35,139 nt of DNA, taken from Pseudomonas sp. MF4836. GTDB taxonomy: Bacteria > Pseudomonadota > Gammaproteobacteria > Pseudomonadales > Pseudomonadaceae. How positions within the stretch are numbered: position 1 is the first letter of the stretch; the number at the start of each line of letters is the position of its first letter. Made by a program: the position numbers and the translations under genes. Below, in pieces: positions 7,564 through 15,227 of the stretch. The notes under the pieces were generated by a model, which made no database searches, was not told where the DNA came from, and saw only the letters and a program-made list of their open reading frames with translations. The DNA lies in NCBI RefSeq assembly GCF_002018875.1, contig NZ_MVOL01000028.1, forward strand, positions 1 through 35,139, in the 5' to 3' direction.

Positions 7564-7602
7564 GAGCGCACCTGATTGCCCTGAATAAAAAGGTACCGAC
7601 TC

Positions 7603-8991
7603 ATGAATGGTGCAAGAACCACAGAACAATGGAAAAGCTTCATCGAGGGCTGCCTCGATTTTCGTCCGGCCGACGGCGTGTTCCGAATTGCCCGGGATAT
7701 TTTCACCGAGCCCGAGCTGTTCGATCTGGAGATGGAGCTGATCTTCGAGAAGAACTGGATCTACGCCTGCCACGAAAGCGAACTGGCCAACAATCACGAC
7801 TTCGTGACCATGCGCGCCGGGCGCCAGCCGATGATCATCACCCGCGACGGCGAGGGTCGTCTCAACGCGCTGATCAACGCCTGCCAGCATCGCGGCACCA
7901 CCCTGACCCGGGTCGGCAAGGGCAACCAGTCGACCTTCACCTGCCCTTTCCACGCCTGGTGCTACAAAAGCGACGGCCGTCTGGTCAAGGTCAAGGCCCC
8001 GGGCGAATACCCGGAAGGCTTCGACAAAGCCACTCGCGGCCTGAAAAAGGCCCGCATCGAAAGCTACAAGGGCTTTGTGTTTATCAGCCTCGACGTGAAC
8101 GCCGACAACAGCCTGGAAGACTTCCTCGGCGATGCCCGGGTGTTCTTCGACATGATGGTCGCGCAGTCGCCCACCGGTGAGCTGGAAGTGCTGCCCGGCA
8201 AGTCGTCCTACACCTACGACGGCAACTGGAAGCTGCAAAACGAAAACGGCCTCGACGGTTATCACGTCAGCACCGTGCACTACAACTACGTGGCCACCGT
8301 GCAGCACCGCCAGCAGGTCAACAGCGAAAACGGCACCAGCAGCGCCGGGACCCTGGACTACAGCAAGCTCGGCGCCGGCGATGCCAATACCGACGACGGC
8401 TGGTTCGCCTTCAACAACGGCCACAGCGTGCTGTTCAGTGACATGCCGAACCCGGCCGTGCGCTCCGGTTACGCCACCATCATGCCGCGCCTGATCGAAG
8501 AGCACGGCCAGGCCAAGGCCGAGTGGATGATGCACCGCCTGCGCAACCTGAACATCTACCCAAGCCTGTTCTTCCTCGACCAGATCAGCTCGCAGTTGCG
8601 GATCATCCGCCCGGTGGCCTGGAACAAGACCGAGATCGTCAGCCAGTGCCTGGGGGTCAAGGGCGAGTCGGATGCCGACCGCGAAAACCGCATTCGCCAG
8701 TTCGAGGATTTCTTCAACGTGTCCGGCATGGGCACCCCCGATGACCTGGTGGAATTCCGTGAAGCCCAGCGTGGTTTCCAGGCACGCCTGGAACGCTGGA
8801 GCGATATCTCCCGCGGCAACCATCGCTGGCTCACCGGACCCACGGCCAACAGCGAAGCCATCGGCATTCAACCGGCCATGACCGGCGCCGAATTCACCCA
8901 CGAAGGGCTGTACGTCAACCAGCACAGCAACTGGCAGAAGTTCCTGCTCGACGGCCTCGACGCCCAATCCCTGAAGCTGCGGGAGGTATGA
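7603..8991 (+). CDS. antA: Anthranilate 1,2-dioxygenase, large (alpha) subunit
   Basis: AntA is the catalytic subunit of the Rieske non-haem iron dioxygenase that converts anthranilate to catechol with release of CO2 and ammonia. The 462 residues show the Rieske [2Fe-2S] ligands C94 and H96 (CQHRGTT) and C114 and H117 (CPFHAWCY), the bridging aspartate D218, and iron ligands H221 and H226 in NGLDGYHVSTVH. Length and pattern fit the AntA/BenA/TftA group, and the neighbouring kyn genes favour anthranilate over benzoate. It is first in antABC; its stop overlaps a possible ATG of antB. A GG-containing ribosome site (AAAAAGG) precedes the ATG. Transcription is probably AntR-dependent. Confidence 0.95.
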   Translation: MNGARTTEQWKSFIEGCLDFRPADGVFRIARDIFTEPELFDLEMELIFEKNWIYACHESELANNHDFVTMRAGRQPMIITRDGEGRLNALINACQHRGTTLTRVGKGNQSTFTCPFHAWCYKSDGRLVKVKAPGEYPEGFDKATRGLKKARIESYKGFVFISLDVNADNSLEDFLGDARVFFDMMVAQSPTGELEVLPGKSSYTYDGNWKLQNENGLDGYHVSTVHYNYVATVQHRQQVNSENGTSSAGTLDYSKLGAGDANTDDGWFAFNNGHSVLFSDMPNPAVRSGYATIMPRLIEEHGQAKAEWMMHRLRNLNIYPSLFFLDQISSQLRIIRPVAWNKTEIVSQCLGVKGESDADRENRIRQFEDFFNVSGMGTPDDLVEFREAQRGFQARLERWSDISRGNHRWLTGPTANSEAIGIQPAMTGAEFTHEGLYVNQHSNWQKFLLDGLDAQSLKLREV

Positions 8992-8993
8992 CC

Positions 8994-9485
8994 ATGAATG
9001 CGCAATTGCAGTACCAGATCGAGCAGTTTTTCTACCGTAAATCCGAGCTGTGCGACGCCCAGGACTGGGACGCCTACCTGGCGCTGTTCGACCCGCAGAG
9101 CGAGTTCCACCTGCCGCAATGGGATTCCGAGCACGTCTACACCCGCGACCCCAAGCGCGAGATGTCGCTGATCTACTACGCCAACCGTGGCGGCCTGGAA
9201 GACCGGGTGTTTCGCCTGCGCACCGGCAAGGCCGCTTCCGCCACACCGATGCCACGCACCCTGCACCTGATCAACAACGTACGCATCGCCGAACAGGGCG
9301 ACGGCAGCCTCGAAGTGCGCCTCAACTGGCACACCCTGTTCTATCGCCTGGCCACGTCCGAGCAGTTCTACGGCCAGGCCACGTACCGCCTCACACCCCA
9401 CCAGGGCAGTTGGCTGATCAACCGCAAGCACGTGTTGCTGCTCAACGACAGCATCAACTCAGTGCTCGATTTCTATCACCTCTGA
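8994..9485 (+). CDS. antB: Anthranilate 1,2-dioxygenase, small (beta) subunit
   Basis: A 163-residue ring-hydroxylating dioxygenase beta subunit of the SnoaL-like cone fold, which scaffolds the alpha3beta3 oxygenase. It begins with the usual helix QYQIEQFFYRKSELCDAQDWDAYLALF, and the middle holds the conserved DRVFRLRTGKA segment. The ATG at 8994 is chosen because GGGAGG at 8981-8986 is 7 bp upstream; an ATG at 8988 overlaps the antA stop but is too close to that ribosome site. The two genes are effectively coupled, as expected for subunits needed in equal amounts. Confidence 0.95.
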   Translation: MNAQLQYQIEQFFYRKSELCDAQDWDAYLALFDPQSEFHLPQWDSEHVYTRDPKREMSLIYYANRGGLEDRVFRLRTGKAASATPMPRTLHLINNVRIAEQGDGSLEVRLNWHTLFYRLATSEQFYGQATYRLTPHQGSWLINRKHVLLLNDSINSVLDFYHL

Positions 9486-9501
9486 CGCCGCGGACATCGC
9501 C

Positions 9502-10524
9502 ATGAACCACAAGGTCGCGTTCAGCTTTGCCGATGGCAAGACGCTGTTTTTCCCCGTGAAACCCAATGAAATATTGCTCGATGCCGCGCTGCGCAACGGC
9601 ATCAATATCCCCCTCGACTGCCGCGAAGGCGTGTGTGGCACCTGCCAGGGCCGCTGTGAGTCGGGCCAGTACAGCCAGGATTACGTCGACGAGGAAGCCC
9701 TCACCGCCCAGGACCTTGAGCAACGCAAGATGCTCAGTTGCCAGACCCGCGTACAGTCCGACGCGGCGTTCTATTTCGACTTCGACTCCAGCCTGTGCAA
9801 CAGCGCCGGGCCCGCGTCCCTGAGCGGCTCGGTGATCGAGGTCCGGCAGGTCAGCGAAAGCACCGCGATCCTCTACCTGGACCTGGGCAGCAGCGAGCCG
9901 ACCCTGGACTTCCTGCCCGGGCAATACGCGCGGCTGACGGTGCCCGGCACCTCGAACAAGCGCTCCTACTCGTTCGCCAACCGCCCCGACAGCAACAACC
10001 AGCTGCAGTTTCTGATCCGCCTGCTGCCCGACGGGGTGATGAGCAACTACATCCGCGAGCGCTGCCTGGTGGGCGACACCCTTCAACTGGAAGCGCCGCT
10101 GGGGGCGTTCTACCTGCGCCATGTCGCCAAGCCGCTGATCCTGGTGGCCGGCGGCACCGGGTTGTCGGCCCTGCTGGGCATGCTCGACCAACTGGCCGAC
10201 ATGGGCTGCGAGCAGCCGGTGCACCTGTATTACGGAGTGCGCGGCGCCGCCGACCTGTGCGAAGGCGAGCGAATTGCCGCCTACGCCGAGCGCATTCCGG
10301 GCTTTCGCTACACCCCGGTGCTCAGCGAGCCCGACGCCCAATGGTCGGGCAAGCGCGGTTATATCGCCGAGCACCTGGACAGCAGCGAACTGCGCGACAA
10401 CGAAGCCGACATGTACGTCTGCGGTCCGCCGCCGATGGTCGAATCCATCCGAAACTGGCTGCAGGAACAGCCACATAAGGCGATTCAACTGTATTACGAG
10501 AAGTTCACCGAGAGTAATATCTGA
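9502..10524 (+). CDS. antC: Anthranilate 1,2-dioxygenase reductase component
   Basis: AntC passes electrons from NADH through FAD and a [2Fe-2S] cluster to the AntAB oxygenase. The 340-residue protein has an N-terminal plant-type ferredoxin domain with cysteines C40, C45, C48 and C80 (DCREGVCGTCQG, MLSCQT). Next come a ferredoxin-reductase FAD domain with the RSYS motif at 154-157 and a C-terminal NAD domain with the LVAGGTGLSALLGML loop and the terminal CGPPPMVES motif. This order is that of BenC/AntC. It follows antB by 16 bp and is clearly in the same operon. Confidence 0.95.
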   Translation: MNHKVAFSFADGKTLFFPVKPNEILLDAALRNGINIPLDCREGVCGTCQGRCESGQYSQDYVDEEALTAQDLEQRKMLSCQTRVQSDAAFYFDFDSSLCNSAGPASLSGSVIEVRQVSESTAILYLDLGSSEPTLDFLPGQYARLTVPGTSNKRSYSFANRPDSNNQLQFLIRLLPDGVMSNYIRERCLVGDTLQLEAPLGAFYLRHVAKPLILVAGGTGLSALLGMLDQLADMGCEQPVHLYYGVRGAADLCEGERIAAYAERIPGFRYTPVLSEPDAQWSGKRGYIAEHLDSSELRDNEADMYVCGPPPMVESIRNWLQEQPHKAIQLYYEKFTESNI

Positions 10525-10600
10525 TCCTTCTGCAACAGGATGATCGAACCACCCGACTACTCGGATCGGTCCTGATAACAACTAAAAGAGAGCGTAATTA

Positions 10601-12001
10601 GTGGATCAAATTGTGAAACAGGGTGAACTCAAGCGAGGCTTGAAAAACCGTCATATCCAGCTGATCGCCCTGGGCGGGGCGATCGGCACCGGTTTGTTCC
10701 TGGGTTCTGCCGGCGTGCTCAAATCCGCGGGTCCGGCGATGATTCTCGGCTATGCCATTGCCGGCTTCATTGCCTTCCTGATCATGCGCCAGCTCGGCGA
10801 AATGATCGTCGAAGAGCCGGTTGCCGGCTCCTTCAGCCACTTCGCGCATAAATACTGGGGCGGTTACTTCGGCTTTCTGGCCGGCTGGAACTACTGGGTG
10901 CTGTATGTCCTGGTGGGCATGGCCGAACTCACCGCCGTGGGTAAGTACGTGCAGTTCTGGTGGCCGGAAATACCGTCCTGGGTCAGCGCCGTGGTGTTCT
11001 TCGTGCTGGTCAACCTGATCAACATGATGAACGTGAAGTTCTTCGGGGAGACCGAGTTCTGGTTTGCCATCATCAAGGTGGTGGCCATCATCGGCATGAT
11101 CGCCCTCGGCTGCTACATGCTGTTCAGCGGCAGCGGCGGGCCCCAGGCGTCGGTGAGCAACCTGTGGAGCCACGGCGGGTTCTTCCCCAATGGCGGCACG
11201 GGCCTGCTGATGGCCATGGCCTTCATCATGTTTTCCTTCGGTGGGCTGGAGCTGGTGGGCATCACTGCCGCCGAAGCCAGTGAGCCGCGCAAGGTGATCC
11301 CGAAGGCGATCAACCAGGTGGTCTACCGGGTTCTGATCTTCTACGTCGGCGCCCTGACCGTGCTGCTGTGCCTGTACCCGTGGAACCAGTTGCTGGAAAC
11401 CTTGAACGCTTCCGGCGACACCTACAGCGGCAGCCCGTTCGTGCAGATCTTTGCCCTGATCGGCAGCGACGCTGCGGCGCACATCCTCAACTTCGTGGTC
11501 CTGACCGCGGCGCTGTCGGTCTACAACAGCGGCGTGTACTGCAACAGCCGCATGCTCTACGGCCTGGCCGAACAGGGTGACGCGCCAAAAGCCATGATGA
11601 AGCTCAACAAACAGGGCGTGCCATTGCTGGCCCTGGGGGTTTCGGCGCTGGTCACCCTGCTGTGCGTGGTGGTCAACTACCTGGCGCCCAAGGAAGCGCT
11701 GGAGCTGTTGATGGCCCTGGTCGTGGCCTCGTTGATGATCAACTGGGCACTGATCAGCCTGACTCACATCAAGTTCCGCAAAGCCATGGGCGAGCAAGGC
11801 GTGGTGCCGTCGTTCAAGACCTTCTGGTTCCCCTTCAGCAACTACCTGTGCCTGGCCTTCATGGCCATGATCATCGTGGTGATGCTGATGATCCCCGGCA
11901 TCCGCGTCTCGGTGTATGCGATCCCGGTCTGGGTCCTGGTGATCTGGGGCTTCTACCGCATGCGCCTGGCCAACAAGGCCGCGCAAACCGCGCTGCAATA
12001 A
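10601..12001 (+). CDS. AroP-like amino acid permease (AAT family)
   Basis: A 466-residue, about 12-helix inner-membrane transporter of the AAT family. The first helix has the signature ALGGAIGTGLFLGSAGVL, and the SFGGLELVGITAAEASEPRK loop matches aromatic and general amino acid permeases. The start is a GTG at 10601 with AGAGAG upstream. It begins 76 bp after antC with no terminator between, so it is probably the last gene of the ant operon, and its transcript ends at the hairpin at 12016-12056. Context suggests uptake of tryptophan or a related aromatic amino acid, but specificity is inferred. It is distinct from the permease at 2556-3968. Confidence 0.87.
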   Translation: MDQIVKQGELKRGLKNRHIQLIALGGAIGTGLFLGSAGVLKSAGPAMILGYAIAGFIAFLIMRQLGEMIVEEPVAGSFSHFAHKYWGGYFGFLAGWNYWVLYVLVGMAELTAVGKYVQFWWPEIPSWVSAVVFFVLVNLINMMNVKFFGETEFWFAIIKVVAIIGMIALGCYMLFSGSGGPQASVSNLWSHGGFFPNGGTGLLMAMAFIMFSFGGLELVGITAAEASEPRKVIPKAINQVVYRVLIFYVGALTVLLCLYPWNQLLETLNASGDTYSGSPFVQIFALIGSDAAAHILNFVVLTAALSVYNSGVYCNSRMLYGLAEQGDAPKAMMKLNKQGVPLLALGVSALVTLLCVVVNYLAPKEALELLMALVVASLMINWALISLTHIKFRKAMGEQGVVPSFKTFWFPFSNYLCLAFMAMIIVVMLMIPGIRVSVYAIPVWVLVIWGFYRMRLANKAAQTALQ

Positions 12002-12015
12002 ACCCCGCGTAAAGC

Positions 12016-12056
12016 AAAACGGCCCGGCATTCAGTGAATGCCGGGCCGTTTTTTTT
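12016..12056. terminator. Strong bidirectional intrinsic terminator
   Basis: A perfect 13-bp GC-rich stem (12020-12032 with 12036-12048) with a 3-nt loop is followed by eight Ts on the plus strand and preceded by AAAA. It can end both the ant/permease transcript and the convergent kynBA transcript, whose last codon is only about 10 bp away. Confidence 0.92.
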
Positions 12057-12065
12057 GGCTCGCTA

Positions 12066-12920
12066 TCAGAGCGACGAACGCACGCGCCACAGCTCGGGGA
12101 ACAGCACGGTGTCGAGCATCTTGCGCAGGTAGCCCACGCCCTCAGTGCCACCGGTACCTGGCTGGAAGCCGATGATGCGCTCCACAGTCGTCACATGACG
12201 GAAGCGCCACTGGCGGAACGAGTCTTCGAGGTCGATGAACTTCTCGGCCAACTGATACAGGTCCCAGTAGCGCGAAGGATCGGCGTAGACCTCGCGCCAG
12301 GCGGCTTCCACGCTGGCGTCGTGTTCGGTCGGTGCGGTGCTGGAGCGCTCCAGGCGCTGCGGGTCGATGCTCAGCCCGGCCTTGGCCATCAGGCCAATCG
12401 CTTCGTCATACAGCGACGGCGTGGCAATCGATTGCTCCAGGGACTGCAACAGCTCCGGGCGATGGGCGTGGGGACGCAGCAGGGCCGCGCTCTTGTTGCC
12501 GAGGATGAATTCGATTTCCCGGTACTGGAACGACTGAAAGCCCGAGGACTGCCCCAGGTACGGGCGGATCGACTTGTATTCCGAAGGGGTCATGGTCGCC
12601 AGTACCGCCCAGGCGTGCACCAACTGGTCGAAGATCCGCGACACCCGCGCCAGCATCTTGAACGCCGGCGGCAACTCGCCCAGGCGCACATGGTCACGCG
12701 CGGCCTTGAGCTCATGCAGCATCAGCTTCATCCACAGCTCCGAGGTCTGGTGCTGGATGATGAACAGCATCTCGTTGTGGTCCGGCGACAGTGGATGCTG
12801 GGCGCTGAGGATGCGCCCCAGGTCCAGGTAGTCGCCGTAGCTCATGGAGTCGGAAAAATTCAGCTCGGCGTTATGCCACTCTTCCGGCTGATGGTTGGGT
12901 GAATAGGGACATTGACTCAT
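12066..12920 (-). CDS. kynA: Tryptophan 2,3-dioxygenase
   Basis: KynA is the haem enzyme that oxidises L-tryptophan to N-formyl-L-kynurenine, the first step of the kynurenine route. The 284 residues match the usual bacterial length. Family motifs seen are LNFSDSMSYGDYLDLGRIL near the N-terminus, HNEMLFIIQHQTSELWMKL (substrate pocket, about 48-66), the FQSFQYREIEF segment, and the C-terminal FRQWRFRHVTTVERIIGFQPGTGGTEGVGYL, which holds the proximal haem histidine and substrate-binding threonine loop. It lies 106 bp downstream of kynB on the same strand and probably forms a kynBA operon ending at the terminator at 12016-12056. Confidence 0.97.
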   Translation of the reverse strand: MSQCPYSPNHQPEEWHNAELNFSDSMSYGDYLDLGRILSAQHPLSPDHNEMLFIIQHQTSELWMKLMLHELKAARDHVRLGELPPAFKMLARVSRIFDQLVHAWAVLATMTPSEYKSIRPYLGQSSGFQSFQYREIEFILGNKSAALLRPHAHRPELLQSLEQSIATPSLYDEAIGLMAKAGLSIDPQRLERSSTAPTEHDASVEAAWREVYADPSRYWDLYQLAEKFIDLEDSFRQWRFRHVTTVERIIGFQPGTGGTEGVGYLRKMLDTVLFPELWRVRSSL

Positions 12921-12948
12921 CGCGTGGGCTCCTCACGTCAGGGGGGTG

Positions 12949-13009
12949 GCGTGCCGTTCGCGGGGGCGCGAGGAATGCAATCCAGGCGCGGCAGCGGGCG
13001 ACGGCACGC
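12949..13009. repeat. Inverted repeat in the kynB-kynA gap
   Basis: GCGTGCCGT at 12949-12957 and ACGGCACGC at 13001-13009 are perfect 9-bp inverted repeats 43 bp apart. No T-run follows on the minus strand. The structure could fold in the kynBA messenger between the two genes, or be chance in this GC-rich DNA. Confidence 0.35.
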
Positions 13010-13026
13010 TTCGTTGTTGTGGAAAA

Positions 13027-13668
13027 CTAGCGTCGCAACGGACGCAGGATGGCCCGAACCGGGCTTGCATCCAGGTGGGCAAAACGCAGCGGCAGGGCGA
13101 TCAGTTCGTAATCCCCTGCTGCGACGTCATCGAGTACCACACCTTCAAGAATCGCCATGCCATGGCGCGCCACGGCGTTGTGGGAGTCCATGGTCTTGGA
13201 TTGCTGCGGGTCCAGGGACGGCGTGTCGATGCCGATCAGGCGCACGCCCAGGCTGGCCAGCAGCTCGACGGTCTCCGGGGCGACGGCGGTGAAATCCGCA
13301 TCCCACTCACTCAGCGGCGCCTGTTGATAAGTGCGCAGCAAGACCCGCTCGGGCAGGTTATCCAGGTGCCCGTGCAGGTCTTCGGGCCGCACCAGCGGCC
13401 CACTGTTCAGGCAATGCACAACCCGGCACGGGCCCATGTACACATCCAGCGAGACCTCGCCGATGGGCGCGCCGTCGGCGCTGTAATGCAGGGGCGCGTC
13501 GACATGGGCACCCGTGTGCGGGGACAGGGTGATGCGCCCGACGTTCACCGGGCACTCGGGCCCGAACTGCCAGACCCGCTCTTCCTGAAACGGCGTATCG
13601 CCCGGCCAGGTGGGGGTCGCGGTGCTCAAGGGCGGGCTGATATCCCACCAGGCTGTGGTTTTTTCCAT
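13027..13668 (-). CDS. kynB: Kynurenine formamidase
   Basis: KynB hydrolyses N-formyl-L-kynurenine to L-kynurenine and formate, linking KynA and KynU. The 213-residue protein is a metal-dependent cyclase-fold amidase. It starts WWDISPPLSTATPTWPGDTPF and has the signature SPHTGAHVDAPLHY with metal ligands H51, H55 and D57 and the partner YSADG segment. The MDSHNAVARHGMAILEGV stretch supplies the remaining histidine and acidic ligands near 150-168. The ATG at 13668 gives the standard length; longer in-frame starts would run into the upstream operator region. It is first of the likely kynBA operon and has KynR-like sites upstream. Confidence 0.95.
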   Translation of the reverse strand: MEKTTAWWDISPPLSTATPTWPGDTPFQEERVWQFGPECPVNVGRITLSPHTGAHVDAPLHYSADGAPIGEVSLDVYMGPCRVVHCLNSGPLVRPEDLHGHLDNLPERVLLRTYQQAPLSEWDADFTAVAPETVELLASLGVRLIGIDTPSLDPQQSKTMDSHNAVARHGMAILEGVVLDDVAAGDYELIALPLRFAHLDASPVRAILRPLRR

Positions 13669-13716
13669 TGTGCTGCTCTCGACCAATGCGAACTGAATCA
13701 TACGAGTGATGCCTGT

Positions 13717-13773
13717 GTAGATTCTTGCAAAATACTTCGGCATCGCTCGGATCTTTCGCAAATTCTTCTACGA
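13717..13773. promoter_or_regulatory. Candidate KynR operator array upstream of kynB
   Basis: Thirteen-mers related to the palindrome CGAAGATTCTTCG of the kynU region are centred at 13723 (GTAGATTCTTGCA), 13733 (GCAAAATACTTCG, 9 of 13), 13753 (8 of 13) and 13763 (CGCAAATTCTTCT). All centres are multiples of 10 bp apart, so they face one side of the helix. TTTCG (13754-13758) and CGAAA (13771-13775) also flank the last copy. This is the expected layout for a DNA-wrapping Lrp-family protein such as KynR. Confidence 0.5.
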
Positions 13774-13936
13774 AAAGGCCATTTCACACGCGGAAATATC
13801 AATGACCTCGCGGCGCTGGGCCGACCTGCTCCCGGGCTGCGCTTCTGGGTACCCCGATGTCGAGTTCAGACAACTGGCCGCAGGCCGGGCGCTATAGGGT
13901 GCTGCTTCAGTTCTGCCACATCACCAGGAGCCCCAC

Positions 13937-14281
13937 ATGAACCAGCCCATCACCGTTCTGCGCGACACGCACCCACTACCGGTACTCGACGCCTGCAAGT
14001 GGGAAAAGCTCGAAGGTGACCCGCACACCGTCAACCTCAACGCCTACACCAGCGAGGACGGCAGCAAGATCATGGGCACCTGGATCTGCACGCCGGGCAA
14101 ATGGTACGTGGAGTATGTGAAGTGGGAGTACTGCCATTTCCAGGAAGGCTACTGCGTGATCACCCCGGACGGCATGGCGCCGATCCACTTGCGCGCGGGT
14201 GATATTTTCGTGGTCGAGCCGGGGATGAAAGGCACCTGGGAAGTGGTGGAGACGGTGCGCAAGTACTTCGTTTTCGCCTGA
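13937..14281 (+). CDS. Small cupin-domain protein (Cupin_3-like)
   Basis: A 114-residue single-domain cupin. The C-terminal half carries the second cupin motif (IHLRAGDIFVVEPGMKGTWEV, about 86-107), and the first motif is represented by YVEYVKWEYCHFQEGYCVI. This resembles the DUF861/Cupin_3 group, whose members include ureidoglycine aminohydrolase-like proteins, but here several metal-ligand histidines are not obvious, so a metal site is uncertain. An AGGAG ribosome site precedes the ATG. It is divergent from kynB, so it shares the KynR-like region and might be co-regulated. No function in tryptophan catabolism is known from the sequence. Confidence 0.8.
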   Translation: MNQPITVLRDTHPLPVLDACKWEKLEGDPHTVNLNAYTSEDGSKIMGTWICTPGKWYVEYVKWEYCHFQEGYCVITPDGMAPIHLRAGDIFVVEPGMKGTWEVVETVRKYFVFA

Positions 14282-14283
14282 GC

Positions 14284-14318
14284 AAAAAGCCGAGGGCGCG
14301 CCCGACGCGGGCCCTCGG
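14284..14318 (-). terminator. Intrinsic terminator of mmsAB (minus strand)
   Basis: CCGAGGGC at 14290-14297 pairs with GCCCTCGG at 14311-14318. Read on the minus strand the stem is followed by CTTTTTGCT. It sits just past the mmsB stop and close to the convergent cupin stop. Confidence 0.8.
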
Positions 14319-14329
14319 AAACGCCCCGT

Positions 14330-15217
14330 CTACTGGGGCTTGCGATAGCTGTTGATGATCGCCGAGAAGTCCTTGCCACCTTCACCGCGCTGACTCATGG
14401 CCTGGTACAACTGCTGGGCCACCGCGCCAAGAACCACCGGCTGGTGCGCCTGGCGTGCCGCCTCGGTGGCCAGCCCCAGGTCCTTGAGCATCAGTTCGGC
14501 ACCGAAACCACCGGTGTAGCCGCGCGATGCCGGGGCGGTTTCAATCACTCCCGGCCACGGGTTGTAGGTGTCGGAGCTCCAGCAACGGCCAGTCGAGCTG
14601 TTGATGATTCCCGCCAGCACCTGGGTATCGATCCCCAGCGCATCGCCCAGAGCCATGGCTTCACTGACGCCGATCATCGAGATGCCCAGCAGCAGGTTGT
14701 TGCAGATCTTGGCAATCTGCCCGGTCCCGACTTCACCGCAATGCACAATGTTGCGCCCCATCTGCGCCAGCACCGGCTGCAGGGTGGCGAACAGCTCGGC
14801 ATTGGCCCCGACCATAAAGGTCAGGGTCCCGGCCTGGGCCCCGCCGGTACCGCCGGACACCGGAGCGTCGGCCATGGCCACGCCCTGCCGGGCCGCGGCC
14901 GCCGCCACTTCACGGGCGGTCTGCGGGTCGATGGTGCTGCAATCCACGGCCGGCACGCCGCGGGCGATACCCGCCAGTACACCGTCTTCGCCCAACCACA
15001 CGCTGCGTACATGGGCGGCGGCCGGGAGCATGGTGATCACCAGCTCGCTGCCCTCGGCGGCGGCGCGTGGCGAGGCGCTGATGCTGCCGCCCAGGGCCGC
15101 CAGTTCCGCCAGCACCGTCTGGTTCAGGTCGAACAGGTTCAGCGCGTGGCCGGCCTTGATCAGGTTGCGCGCCATCGGCGCGCCCATGTTGCCCAGACCG
15201 ATAAATGCAATCTTCAT
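14330..15217 (-). CDS. mmsB: 3-hydroxyisobutyrate dehydrogenase
   Basis: MmsB oxidises 3-hydroxyisobutyrate to methylmalonate semialdehyde with NAD+ in valine degradation. The 295 residues start with the family Rossmann signature IAFIGLGNMGAPMARNL (3-19). The substrate-binding DAPVSGGTGGAQAGTLTFMVG loop is at about 116-136, and GTGQIAKICNNLLLG at about 168-182 contains the catalytic lysine. The C-terminal dimer helix ends GGKDFSAIINSYRK, typical of HIBADH. It follows mmsA by 10 bp, so both are on one transcript and perform consecutive steps. Confidence 0.95.
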   Translation of the reverse strand: MKIAFIGLGNMGAPMARNLIKAGHALNLFDLNQTVLAELAALGGSISASPRAAAEGSELVITMLPAAAHVRSVWLGEDGVLAGIARGVPAVDCSTIDPQTAREVAAAAARQGVAMADAPVSGGTGGAQAGTLTFMVGANAELFATLQPVLAQMGRNIVHCGEVGTGQIAKICNNLLLGISMIGVSEAMALGDALGIDTQVLAGIINSSTGRCWSSDTYNPWPGVIETAPASRGYTGGFGAELMLKDLGLATEAARQAHQPVVLGAVAQQLYQAMSQRGEGGKDFSAIINSYRKPQ

Positions 15218-15227
15218 GGCCGACTCC

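Noticed and set aside
7525..9255. 576-codon minus-strand frame opposite antA
   Set aside because: Antisense shadow of antA with no recognisable domain.
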